DNA from: an uncultured Phycisphaerales bacterium
Lineage (GTDB): Bacteria; Planctomycetota; Phycisphaerae; Phycisphaerales; UBA1924
Direction of reading: 5' to 3'
DNA: 9,397 nt
NCBI GenBank assembly: GCA_937891445.1
Contig: CALAFV010000531.1
Span: forward strand, 1 to 9,397
Shown: piece after piece, positions 1-6,925 of the stretch
Layout: each line of letters opens with the position of its first letter
Numbering within the stretch: the first letter of the stretch is position 1
The notes under the pieces: generated by a model
Seen by the model: the letters and a program-made list of their open reading frames with translations, nothing else
Told to the model about the DNA's origin: nothing
Database searches by the model: none
Program-made: the position numbers and the translations under genes

Positions 1-1
1 G

Positions 2-760
2 CACCCGCTCTCCAGGCCGCCGCACCACGACGAACTGCTCTTCATCATCTCTCACCAGGTCTACGAACTCTGGTTCAAGCAGATGATCCACGAACTGATG
101 GAGATCGGCCACCGCCTCGACGCCGATCAGCCTCTGCGGGCCGCCCCGCTCTTCACCCGCGTCCACCGCATCCAGCACCTGCTCATCGAGCAGATCCCCG
201 TGCTGGAGACCATGTTCGCGATCGACTTCGCCGCCTTCCGCGACAACCTCCGCCCCGCCAGCGGCTTCCAGTCGATCCAGTTCCGCAAGGTCGAGTTCCT
301 CTGCGGCGCCAAGAACCCGAAGATGATCGCCCTGGCCGGCGACGACCCGACCGTGCGGGCCGAACTCGAGGACTTCCTCCGCCGCCCCACGGTCTACGAC
401 CACTTCCTGCGCCACCTGGCCCGCGTCGGCTTCAAGATCCCCGACGCCGTGCTCAATCGCGACACAAGCCTGCCGCACGAGCCCAATGACGCTGTCACCG
501 ACGCCCTGAACGATCTCTACGCCCGCCATCTCGACTTCTACCCGCAGTACCTCATCGCCGAGGCGCTGCTGGACCTCGAGGAGCGCTTCGGCATCTGGCG
601 CTTCCACCACATCAAGATGGTCGAGCGGATGATCGGCGGGCAGTCCGGCACCGGCGGCTCCTCGGGGGCGAAGTACCTCGCCGGCACGCTCTCCATCCGC
701 ATGTTCCCCGAGCTGTGGCTCGTCCGCGATCGCCTCGGCGGCCAGTACGGCGGAACCTGA
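2..760 (+). CDS. kynA: Tryptophan 2,3-dioxygenase, 5' end cut by window edge
   Basis: This is a cytosolic haem enzyme that oxidises L-tryptophan with O2 to N-formylkynurenine, the first step of the kynurenine pathway. The reading frame is open from base 2 with no start codon that fits, so the N-terminus (roughly 30-45 residues by comparison with the family) lies outside the window; 252 residues are visible. Family motifs in order are HHDELLFIISHQVYELW near the visible start, with the Phe and His of the FIIxH active-site segment; PASGFQSIQFR, with the conserved arginine; WRFHHIKMVERMIG, with the expected proximal haem histidine; and GTGGSSGAKYL, the substrate-binding loop. It ends in FPELWLVRDRL and a TGA stop, a normal C-terminus. 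No other kynurenine pathway gene is visible. The next gene starts 64 bases downstream on the same strand. The family assignment is secure; in vivo substrate preference is inferred from the family. Confidence 0.96.
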   Translation, partial: HPLSRPPHHDELLFIISHQVYELWFKQMIHELMEIGHRLDADQPLRAAPLFTRVHRIQHLLIEQIPVLETMFAIDFAAFRDNLRPASGFQSIQFRKVEFLCGAKNPKMIALAGDDPTVRAELEDFLRRPTVYDHFLRHLARVGFKIPDAVLNRDTSLPHEPNDAVTDALNDLYARHLDFYPQYLIAEALLDLEERFGIWRFHHIKMVERMIGGQSGTGGSSGAKYLAGTLSIRMFPELWLVRDRLGGQYGGT

Positions 761-824
761 CCCGGCGCGGATCTCCCCACGGGCCAAACCCGCCCCTGAT
801 CCTCAGCGTACCTTTACCCTCACC
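761..824 (+). promoter_or_regulatory. Short intergenic gap with tandem TACCTT-TACCCT boxes
   Basis: The 64 bases between the dioxygenase stop and the GTG start of the polyferredoxin hold no purine-rich Shine-Dalgarno sequence. The last 16 bases contain two adjacent TACnnT hexamers, TACCTT at 809-814 and TACCCT at 815-820. Either could be a -10 element of an almost leaderless transcript. No matching -35 hexamer is visible 16-18 bases upstream. This is a weak, pattern-based call. Confidence 0.3.
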
Positions 825-3299
825 GTGTCCGTTCCCGACCCGCCCTCCAACCCGCTCGACCCGGCGGCCGCGCCCGCGGAACCCATCCCGGCAGGGGCGG
901 GGAGCGACTCTCGCTGCGACCCCCGCCGCAAGAAGCGGGCCAGGAACATCGCACTGCCGGTCCTCCCGCCCGAGCAGGCCCACCGTATCGGCGGCCATCC
1001 CACGAAGATCGCCCGCTCCCGCGTCGGCCGCTGGCGGGCGATCGTCCTTGTGGGCGTCCACGTCGTCTTCGCGCTGCACATCGGGCTCTGGCTGCTCTAC
1101 GGCCTCACGCTTTCGCCCATCGAGCCCAGCGAGACGATGTACGCCCTCGAGCAGGGGCTCGTCAACGCCGGGTTCATCTTCTTCATCCTCGCGATCGCCT
1201 CGACGCTCATCTTCGGGCGGTTCTTCTGCGGCTGGGGGTGCCACATCGTGGCCCTTCAGGATGCGTGCTCCTGGTTCATGACGCGACTGGGCGTACGCCC
1301 CAAGCCCTTCCGCTCGCGACTGCTCGTCTACGTCCCCCTCGCGCTGGCCCTCTACATGTTCGTGTGGCCGACCTTCAAGCGCGAGGTCGTCGCCCCCCTC
1401 GCCGGGCCGGAGCGATGGGAATACCTCCGCCGCTACCTCGGCGACACCGCCCCGTTCCCCGGCTTCACCGACCACCTCTTCGTCACCGGCTTCTGGGACA
1501 CTTTCGCGCCGTGGTACATCGCGATCCCGTTCCTCGGGATCTGCGGCTTCGCGACCGTCTACTTCCTCGGCTCCAAGGCCTTCTGCACCTACGGCTGCCC
1601 CTACGGCGGCTTCTTTGCTCCCGCCGACGCCGTTGCCCCCGGGCGCATCCGCGTCACCGACGCCTGCCAGGGGTGCGGCCACTGCACCGCGATCTGCTCC
1701 TCCAACGTCCGCGTGCACGAGGAGGTCCGCGACTACGGCATGGTCGTGGACCCCGGCTGCATGAAGTGCCTCGACTGCGTCAGCGTCTGCCCGAACGACG
1801 CCCTCTACTTCGGGTTCGGCGCCCCCCGGGTCCTCGCACGCCCGTGTGATGATGAGGCCCGCGCCCGCCGCAAGCGCTGGAAGCCCAACTACGACCTCAC
1901 CCGCGTCCAGGAACTCCTCGTCGCCGTGCTGTTCCTGGCGGTCCTCATTGGCTACCGCGGCATGTTCAACTCCGTGCCGCTGCTCATGGCCGTAGGGATC
2001 GCGGGCATCGGCGCCTTCAGCGGGTGGAAACTCCTGTCGCTGGTGCGCACGCCCAACGTGCGCCTGCAATCCCTCCAACTCAAGCACCGCGGCCGCCTGA
2101 AGCCCGCTGGGTGGATCTTCGCGCCCCTCGCTGCGCTGCTGGTGGCGGGCGGGGCCTGGGGGCTGCTGGTCAAGTCCTACGTGTGGCGCGCCGAGCAGAC
2201 CGAATGGGGCGTCACGGTGCCGCAGGAGGTCGCCTTCGCCCCCGGCTACGTTCCTGATCCCGAGGTGAAGGCCATCGCCGAGCGCGCCATCGCCCTCTTC
2301 ACGCGCGCCGGCCCGCCCTCCGAGGGCGGCATCGGGTGGGATCACAACGGTGAGCGTCGCGTCCGCCTCGCGTACCTCAACATGGTCGCCGGCGACGCCG
2401 CCGCGGCCGAGTTCCACCTGCGCAAGGCCCTTGCCGCCGGCAAGCCCGCCGATCACCTCGTCTTCGGCCTCGGGGACATCCTCGCCCTCCGCGGCGTCCC
2501 GCAGGCGGAGATCTTCGCGGAGTACCGCACACTCCTGAATCGCTGGCCCCACCTGCACGAGGTGCGCTTCCTTCTCGCTCAGCAGGAACTCGCCGCCGGC
2601 CGGTCTGACGATGCGATCGCCCTCTACGAGGCGCCGCTGGCCGATACCTTCCTCCGCTGGGATGCGCGCCTGCACATCAACGCCGCGGCCGTCTTCTTCG
2701 CCACCGGCCGCGACGATCGCGCAATGGACCTCATCGAGCGAGCGGTGAAACTGGCCCACGGCCATACCCGCGACGAGGACATCCGTGCCGCGGCCGTCAC
2801 GTTGGCCCAGCGCGGCCGCATGGACCGCGCCGAGGAGATCCTGCGAGCCCAACTCGAAGCACGCCCGCGCTCGGCCGTCCTCCATGAGGCCCTCGGCTCC
2901 CTCCACGCCGCCCGCGGCAGGGCCGACGAGGCCCTCGCGAGCCTCCGCCGCGCCGCCGACCTGGACGCGACGAACCCCTTCCGCTGGGCCCAACTCGCCG
3001 CCGCCCTCGCCTCCGCCGGCAAGCCGGCCGAAGCGATCCCGGCCGCCGTGAAAGCCGCCGAACTGGCGCCGCAGAACCCCAACTTCACGCACGCCGTCGC
3101 GCAACTCCACGCCCAGCAGGGCCAGTTCGCGGAGGCGACGACCTGGGCGATCCGCACCGCCGAACTGGCGCCGACGAGCCCCGAAGCCGCGGCCTTCTGC
3201 GCCCAGGTGCACGCCGCCGCCGGCAACGCGGAGCAGGCCCAGCGCTGGACCGCCGAGGCCCAGCGCCGCGCGCGGTCGATGCCCGCGCAACCTCGCTGA
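825..3299 (+). CDS. Membrane 4Fe-4S polyferredoxin (NapH/NosR/CcoG type) fused to a TPR domain
   Basis: An 824-residue membrane protein, probably moving electrons between the quinone pool or cytosol and the periplasm; the partner is unknown. Predicted membrane helices lie near residues 73-96, 110-131, 164-182, 230-250, 361-378, 383-405 and 428-448. Two cysteine motifs typical of NapH/NosR proteins follow helices 2 and 4: CGWGCH at 135-140 and CTYGCP at 254-259. Two full 4Fe-4S ferredoxin motifs follow, with cysteines 281/284/287/291 and 312/315/318/322. Residues 510-815 form TPR repeats, clearest from about 656 on. Basic stretches (34-40, 154-165, 347-353, 404-425) put the N-terminus and the Fe-S domain in the cytosol and the TPR domain in the periplasm. 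Length exceeds NapH (about 290) and CcoG (about 480), and no NosR-like FMN domain is seen. The GTG start was chosen because there is no earlier in-frame start and no good later one before helix 1. The exact subfamily and role are unknown. Confidence 0.88.
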   Translation: MSVPDPPSNPLDPAAAPAEPIPAGAGSDSRCDPRRKKRARNIALPVLPPEQAHRIGGHPTKIARSRVGRWRAIVLVGVHVVFALHIGLWLLYGLTLSPIEPSETMYALEQGLVNAGFIFFILAIASTLIFGRFFCGWGCHIVALQDACSWFMTRLGVRPKPFRSRLLVYVPLALALYMFVWPTFKREVVAPLAGPERWEYLRRYLGDTAPFPGFTDHLFVTGFWDTFAPWYIAIPFLGICGFATVYFLGSKAFCTYGCPYGGFFAPADAVAPGRIRVTDACQGCGHCTAICSSNVRVHEEVRDYGMVVDPGCMKCLDCVSVCPNDALYFGFGAPRVLARPCDDEARARRKRWKPNYDLTRVQELLVAVLFLAVLIGYRGMFNSVPLLMAVGIAGIGAFSGWKLLSLVRTPNVRLQSLQLKHRGRLKPAGWIFAPLAALLVAGGAWGLLVKSYVWRAEQTEWGVTVPQEVAFAPGYVPDPEVKAIAERAIALFTRAGPPSEGGIGWDHNGERRVRLAYLNMVAGDAAAAEFHLRKALAAGKPADHLVFGLGDILALRGVPQAEIFAEYRTLLNRWPHLHEVRFLLAQQELAAGRSDDAIALYEAPLADTFLRWDARLHINAAAVFFATGRDDRAMDLIERAVKLAHGHTRDEDIRAAAVTLAQRGRMDRAEEILRAQLEARPRSAVLHEALGSLHAARGRADEALASLRRAADLDATNPFRWAQLAAALASAGKPAEAIPAAVKAAELAPQNPNFTHAVAQLHAQQGQFAEATTWAIRTAELAPTSPEAAAFCAQVHAAAGNAEQAQRWTAEAQRRARSMPAQPR

Positions 3300-3355
3300 T
3301 CCGCTTGCGCGGCTCCACACCCCGCCGCGCACAGACGGCGACGACCAACCGCGCG

Positions 3356-3361
3356 TACCCT
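3356..3361 (+). promoter_or_regulatory. Possible -10 box (TACCCT) directly before kdsA
   Basis: TACCCT ends six bases before the kdsA ATG, so transcription would start at or very near the A of the start codon. The bases between are CCGGCC, with no Shine-Dalgarno sequence. There is no convincing -35 hexamer. The pattern fits a leaderless mRNA but is unproven. Confidence 0.3.
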
Positions 3362-3367
3362 CCGGCC

Positions 3368-4234
3368 ATGACTCGTCCGTGCACCGTCGGCGACATCCAG
3401 ATCGGCCCCGGCCGGCCGCTCGCGATCATCGCGGGCCCCTGCGTGCTCGAATCGCTCGAACTCGGCCTGGCGATTGGCCGCGCGGTGCGTGACGCCTGCC
3501 GCGGCCTCGGCCTGCCGTACATCTTCAAGGCCAGTTTCGACAAGGCCAACCGCTCGAGCATCGACTCCCCCCGCGGCCCCGGCCTGGAGCGCGGGCTGGA
3601 GTGGCTGGCGCAGATCCGTCGCGATCTTGGCGTGCCCGTGACCACCGACGTGCACGAGCCGTCGCAGTGCGCTCCCGCGGCCGAAGCCGGGATCGACCTG
3701 CTCCAGATCCCCGCCTTCCTCTGCCGCCAGACCGACCTGCTCGTCGCCGCCGGCCGCGCCGCCGCAGCACACAACCGTGCGGTTAACGTCAAGAAGGGCC
3801 AGTTCGTCTCCCCGGGCGAGATGCTCGGCCCGATCGAGAAACTCGCCCAGGCCGGGTGCACCAACGTCATGCTCACCGAGCGCGGCACGTTCTTCGGCTA
3901 CGGGCGGCTCGTCAACGACTTCCTCGGCCTGGCCGACATGGCGGCGCTCCCGGCCGCCGGCGGCGCCACGCCCGTCTGCTTCGACTGCACGCACTCGACG
4001 CAGCGCCCCGGCGCGTGGGAAGGGGGCGCGAAGGTCACGGCCGGCTCCAGGCCCGGCTCCGCCCAACTCCTCGCCCGCGCCGCGGTCGCCGCCGGCGTGG
4101 ACGCGATCTTCCTCGAGTGCCACCCCGAGCCGAAGAAGGCCCTCAGCGACGCCGCGACGATGCTCCCGCTCGCGGACGTTCCGCCGCTGCTGACGCAACT
4201 CGCGGCGATCCGCCGGGCCCTCGCGGCCTCCTGA
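3368..4234 (+). CDS. kdsA: 3-deoxy-8-phosphooctulonate synthase (KDO-8-phosphate synthase)
   Basis: This cytosolic enzyme condenses phosphoenolpyruvate with D-arabinose 5-phosphate to KDO-8-phosphate, the precursor of the KDO that links lipid A to the LPS core. The 288-residue product has the normal family length. Landmarks in order are IIAGPCVLES near the start, FKASFDKANRSS, TTDVHEPSQ, QIPAFLCRQTDLL, NVKKGQF, TERGTFFGYGRLVNDF, DCTHSTQRPG and ECHPEPKKALSD. Cys25, His209, Glu250 and Asp261 match the four metal ligands of the Aquifex-type enzyme. The cysteine replaces the asparagine of the E. coli type, so this is predicted to be the metal-dependent class. The usual SGGxR loop reads TAGSR. An in-frame TTG at 3305 would add 21 residues, but the ATG at 3368 gives the family-typical N-terminus. 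It lies 68 bases after the polyferredoxin gene and converges on the LEPR-XLL gene. Confidence 0.97.
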   Translation: MTRPCTVGDIQIGPGRPLAIIAGPCVLESLELGLAIGRAVRDACRGLGLPYIFKASFDKANRSSIDSPRGPGLERGLEWLAQIRRDLGVPVTTDVHEPSQCAPAAEAGIDLLQIPAFLCRQTDLLVAAGRAAAAHNRAVNVKKGQFVSPGEMLGPIEKLAQAGCTNVMLTERGTFFGYGRLVNDFLGLADMAALPAAGGATPVCFDCTHSTQRPGAWEGGAKVTAGSRPGSAQLLARAAVAAGVDAIFLECHPEPKKALSDAATMLPLADVPPLLTQLAAIRRALAAS

Positions 4235-4240
4235 GCGTTC

Positions 4241-4259
4241 GGAGATTCTTTAGATCTCC
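4241..4259. terminator. Small inverted repeat between convergent genes
   Basis: GGAGAT (4241-4246) and ATCTCC (4254-4259) form a six-base-pair stem with a seven-base loop in the 15-base gap between the kdsA and LEPR-XLL stops. It overlaps the last codons of the minus-strand gene. The loop is T-rich on the plus strand, but there is no U-tract after the stem on either side. It could be a weak bidirectional terminator; the evidence is only symmetry and position. Confidence 0.3.
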
Positions 4260-6424
4260 ACCATCAGCCCCATCGGAATCCCGAGGGTGCCGAAGCCGCC
4301 CGCCGCGACAGACGTTCCCAGCGTCAGGTCGAAGTGCTCCAGTTGCGCCACGACCGGCACGCTGGAGACGATCTCCAGCCCGTAGAAGTACCGCCGCTGC
4401 TCCCACCCCTGATCGAGCACATCCTCGATGTCGTCGATGTCCAGGTGCAGCGACCTCCCCGCCGCGAGCGTGTACGTCAGTTCCAGCACGAACCCGTCGG
4501 TGTACCGGAACAGCACCGAGACCTCGGCGTCCGCGCCGTCCCCCTCCAACTCCGCGGCCGCGGGGTTGAAGATCGACAGCGTCTCGAAGACGTTGACGCC
4601 CGCCCGCGCCGGGTCCATGAACCCCTCGCCGAAGACCCACCTCGTCGCGGCAGCGACCGCCGGGCGCGTTCCCGCCGCATCCTCGGTGTTCAGCCGCAGG
4701 TGCTGAGCCGCGACGCCGCGGTCGGAGCGGATGACCAGCGAGTACCGCCCGCCATCCGCCAGCGCCTCCAGTTCCGCCAGGTCGATCACCCTGCTTGCGC
4801 CGGCGCCGACGGTCCACTCCCCGGCGACGATCATGCTTTCGTCCCCGGCCCCGCCCTCGGGCGCCAGCAGCAGCGTCACGACCGTCGCCTCGCGCCCGGG
4901 GTTGAACAGGTGGATGCGCTCCTCGACCCCCTCGCGGCGTTGCACGAGCGGGATCACCATGTCCCGCAGGTCGATGAAGTACTCGTACGTCAGCGGCGTG
5001 ACGCGCACCATCTCCGCCCGCCCGGGGACGCCCAGCGTCGCCACCGCGTACCCGTCCCCCCCCGGCGCGGCGGGCGCGAAGTCCTCGACGTACGTCGTCA
5101 CCGCCGCCGTCACCAGCCCCTGCACGATGATGTCCACGTACCCATCCGGCGCCAGGCCCGCGCCGACCAGTTCGTGCAGCGCCAGCCCGCCCCGCCGCAG
5201 TTCCTCCGAGTGGACGGTCACGGTCTGCTCGACCTGCCCGCGCCGGAACGTCACGCGCACGTCCCCATCCTCGCGGGCAAGCCACACCAGGAAACTGCGG
5301 ACGCCGACGTTCGCCCGCATGTCCACGCCGGCGAAGAACGTCGCGCTGGGCGCCTCGCTGGTGAACGACTCGCCCGTGGCCGAGCCGAAGTCGTAGTGGC
5401 TCAGCATCGCGCCCACCGGAAGCGTGCTCTGCACCTCCAGCGCGTACGGCACACCCTGCGGCACCAGGGCGCTCTCGGCCGACCCCGCGACGGAGATCGT
5501 GATCCCGCCGCGCTCGCCGGGCCCGATGTACCCCTCGGCGATCACGCGGTCACGCAGCCCCGTCTCGAACCGGGCCACGACCTGGTAGTACACGCCCTCA
5601 TCATTGGGGTTCATGATCGGCAGGAACTCGCTGATCGTCGCCCCCGCGAACCCCTCCGGGTACCACGTGAAACTCGAGTAGAACCGGTCCGCCTGCGCGG
5701 CCTTGATCACCTCGATGTCGCGGACGTGCAGCATCCGCTCTTCGAGGCCGTTGAACGCCACCGGCGGCCCGCCGGCGAAGTTCATCGCGTTCCACGGCAC
5801 GGCCACAAGTTCGCCCGCCCACGCCTCCGGGATCAGCGGCGAACCGCTCACGTCCGTCGGCGTCACCGACGACACGTACGCATCCAGCGTCGCGCGGCTG
5901 GATTCCAGCACCACGCCGAAGACGATGTACCCCAGCGCATCAAACTCGGCGCTGTTGTCCCCCAGGTTGATGATGAACCGGTTGCCCAGCGCCCCGCCCT
6001 CGCCCGGGACCAGCGCGACGGTCCACGCCGTGTTGCCCCGCGGCGTCGCTCCGACCTCGACCACACGGGCCTCGACCTCCTCAAGCCCGCGCACCGAATC
6101 CCAACGGAACGCGCCCCCCTCCAGCACCGAGCCGGGGACGTAGCGGTGGAAGAACGTCTCGTCGAGGTGCCCCTCCCGCACCGCCGCGAGGAACGCCGCG
6201 GCCGCCTCCGGCGCCTCGTCGTCCAGCAACTCAATCTGCACGACCGACTCGTCCGCAAACGGCGAGAAGGGCAGCCGCACCTGGACGACCGTGTGATCCG
6301 GCGACCCCAGTTCGGCGACCGACCCGCTCAGGTGCAGCCGCGGTTCAAGCGTCTCCAGGGCCGGAGCCCTTCCCTCCGCGGGCGGCATGACACCATCCGC
6401 ACGCCTCGTGACGGAACCGATCAT
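4250..6424 (-). CDS. LEPR-XLL exported protein with cyclophilin-like domain and four internal repeats
   Basis: A 724-residue protein of unknown function, probably exported or surface-bound. Residues 23-32 read LETLEPRLHL followed by SG, close to the planctomycete LEPR-XLL N-terminal motif, with His for one of the usual leucines; there is no classical hydrophobic signal peptide. Residues 61-180 look like a cyclophilin-type peptidyl-prolyl isomerase fold: VVQIELLDDEAPEAAAAF, FFHRYVPGSVLEGG and FIINLGD...YIVFG. The catalytic-type arginine (Arg94) is kept, but other active-site positions differ, so activity is doubtful. Residues about 252-710 hold four divergent beta-rich repeats with shared phrases such as FLPIMNPN / LSIFNPA and MLSHYD / QLEHFD. 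The start at 6424 is supported by GGAG seven bases upstream; an upstream in-frame ATG at 6517 overlaps the rpmA terminator and is rejected. A later ATG at 6388 has a poorer binding site. The gene converges on kdsA. Fold assignments are by eye. Confidence 0.82.
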   Translation of the reverse strand: MIGSVTRRADGVMPPAEGRAPALETLEPRLHLSGSVAELGSPDHTVVQVRLPFSPFADESVVQIELLDDEAPEAAAAFLAAVREGHLDETFFHRYVPGSVLEGGAFRWDSVRGLEEVEARVVEVGATPRGNTAWTVALVPGEGGALGNRFIINLGDNSAEFDALGYIVFGVVLESSRATLDAYVSSVTPTDVSGSPLIPEAWAGELVAVPWNAMNFAGGPPVAFNGLEERMLHVRDIEVIKAAQADRFYSSFTWYPEGFAGATISEFLPIMNPNDEGVYYQVVARFETGLRDRVIAEGYIGPGERGGITISVAGSAESALVPQGVPYALEVQSTLPVGAMLSHYDFGSATGESFTSEAPSATFFAGVDMRANVGVRSFLVWLAREDGDVRVTFRRGQVEQTVTVHSEELRRGGLALHELVGAGLAPDGYVDIIVQGLVTAAVTTYVEDFAPAAPGGDGYAVATLGVPGRAEMVRVTPLTYEYFIDLRDMVIPLVQRREGVEERIHLFNPGREATVVTLLLAPEGGAGDESMIVAGEWTVGAGASRVIDLAELEALADGGRYSLVIRSDRGVAAQHLRLNTEDAAGTRPAVAAATRWVFGEGFMDPARAGVNVFETLSIFNPAAAELEGDGADAEVSVLFRYTDGFVLELTYTLAAGRSLHLDIDDIEDVLDQGWEQRRYFYGLEIVSSVPVVAQLEHFDLTLGTSVAAGGFGTLGIPMGLMVEI

Positions 6425-6431
6425 CGATGAA

Positions 6432-6435
6432 CTCC
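6432..6435 (-). promoter_or_regulatory. Ribosome binding site GGAG deciding the LEPR-XLL gene start
   Basis: On the minus strand GGAG is followed by seven bases (TTCATCG) and ATG. The secreted-protein gene at 7685 has nearly the same arrangement, GGAG-TTCGACG-ATG. This fixes the start at 6424 rather than 6517 or 6388. Confidence 0.65.
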
Positions 6436-6482
6436 GGATGGGCGGGCCTGCCGGCGCGGGGATCGAAGCGCCGGGTCTCTCG

Positions 6483-6510
6483 AAAAAATAACCGGCCGCT
6501 GAGCGGCCGG
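6483..6510 (-). terminator. Intrinsic terminator after rpmA
   Basis: On the minus strand CCGGCCG-CTCAG-CGGCCGG forms a perfect GC-rich stem (6510-6492), directly followed by TTATTTTTT. This is the clearest intrinsic terminator in the window. It lies 53 bases after the rpmA stop and separates rpmA from the LEPR-XLL gene, which must then have its own promoter in the 58 bases from 6425 to 6482. I cannot see a convincing promoter there. Confidence 0.85.
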
Positions 6511-6563
6511 CAAGCAAGTTGGATCAGGATGCGTCGAGCCGTTTGCGCGGCCCGCGGCAGCGC

Positions 6564-6857
6564 TCAGGCCCGCTGCGAGGCAATCTGCTCAAGCCACACC
6601 GGGCGGGGCGTCTTGCCGTCGGTCGGGTCGATGTGAACCTTGCGGCCCTGGAACACGACGCGCCCGGTGCCGACCGAGAACAGCGTGTTATCCCGGCCCA
6701 TGCGGACCAGGTACCCCGGCTGGAACGGGGTGCCGACCTGGCGCACGATGATCGAGCCGGGCTGGGCCAGTTCGCCGCCGTAGAGCTTGATGCCGCGGTA
6801 CTTCGGGTTCGAATCACGCCCGTTGCGCGTCGAGCCCTGCCCTTTCTTGTGCGCCAT
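6564..6857 (-). CDS. rpmA: 50S ribosomal protein bL27
   Basis: A 97-residue protein of the large ribosomal subunit whose flexible N-terminal tail reaches the peptidyl transferase centre. The N-terminus [16 protein letters not shown] is diagnostic and has no cleaved leader of the Firmicutes kind. It continues with [37 protein letters not shown] and a GRVVFQGRK strand, all in family order. A tail of about 25 residues after that strand ([17 protein letters not shown]...) is longer than in short bL27 proteins such as E. coli's 85 residues. The ATG has GGAG nine bases upstream. In most bacteria rpmA follows rplU (bL21), but here the upstream gene is an unrelated secreted protein and rplU is not in the window. 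It ends in a strong terminator and probably has its own promoter, so it looks like a single-gene unit. Confidence 0.97.
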   Translation of the reverse strand: MAHKKGQGSTRNGRDSNPKYRGIKLYGGELAQPGSIIVRQVGTPFQPGYLVRMGRDNTLFSVGTGRVVFQGRKVHIDPTDGKTPRPVWLEQIASQRA

Positions 6858-6859
6858 GG

Positions 6860-6870
6860 GGAGTCACTCC
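6860..6870 (-). promoter_or_regulatory. rpmA ribosome binding site inside a tiny hairpin
   Basis: The Shine-Dalgarno GGAG (6870-6867) is followed by TGA and its exact complement CTCC (6863-6860), then CC and the ATG. The four-base-pair hairpin could partly mask the ribosome binding site. The loop is only three bases, so its stability is uncertain. Confidence 0.4.
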
Positions 6871-6884
6871 AACCGGGGGACCAC

Positions 6885-6903
6885 TCCGGCGAGGACCGCC
6901 GGA
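6885..6903 (-). promoter_or_regulatory. Hairpin in the rpmA leader
   Basis: On the minus strand TCCGGCG-GTCCT-CGCCGGA forms a perfect seven-base-pair stem with a five-base loop, 27 bases upstream of the rpmA ATG. There is no U-tract after it, so it is not a canonical terminator. It lies in the expected 5' leader and may stabilise the mRNA or take part in translational control. Confidence 0.45.
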
Positions 6904-6925
6904 CCACCCGTCAAAACGGGCCGGA

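Noticed and set aside
612..3332. A 906-codon open frame on the minus strand opposite the polyferredoxin gene
   Set aside because: It is a mirror of a real gene in GC-rich DNA; its translation is a low-complexity Gly/Arg/Ala/Glu mixture, while the plus strand encodes clear Fe-S motifs and TPRs.
3305..3367. A TTG start that would lengthen KdsA by 21 residues
   Set aside because: The extension is Arg/Thr-rich and unlike KdsA proteins; the ATG at 3368 gives the normal family length and N-terminus.
2624..4198. A 524-codon minus-strand frame across the TPR region and kdsA
   Set aside because: The same shadow effect; it lies opposite secure kdsA motifs and has none of its own.
6425..6517. The 31 codons upstream of the LEPR-XLL gene start, in frame from an ATG at 6517
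   Set aside because: They run through the rpmA terminator hairpin and U-tract, while the ATG at 6424 has a well-placed GGAG.
6805..6815. GGGTTCGAATC, which looks like a tRNA T-loop
   Set aside because: It lies inside the rpmA coding sequence, no matching acceptor, D or anticodon arms surround it, and the residues it encodes are conserved in bL27.
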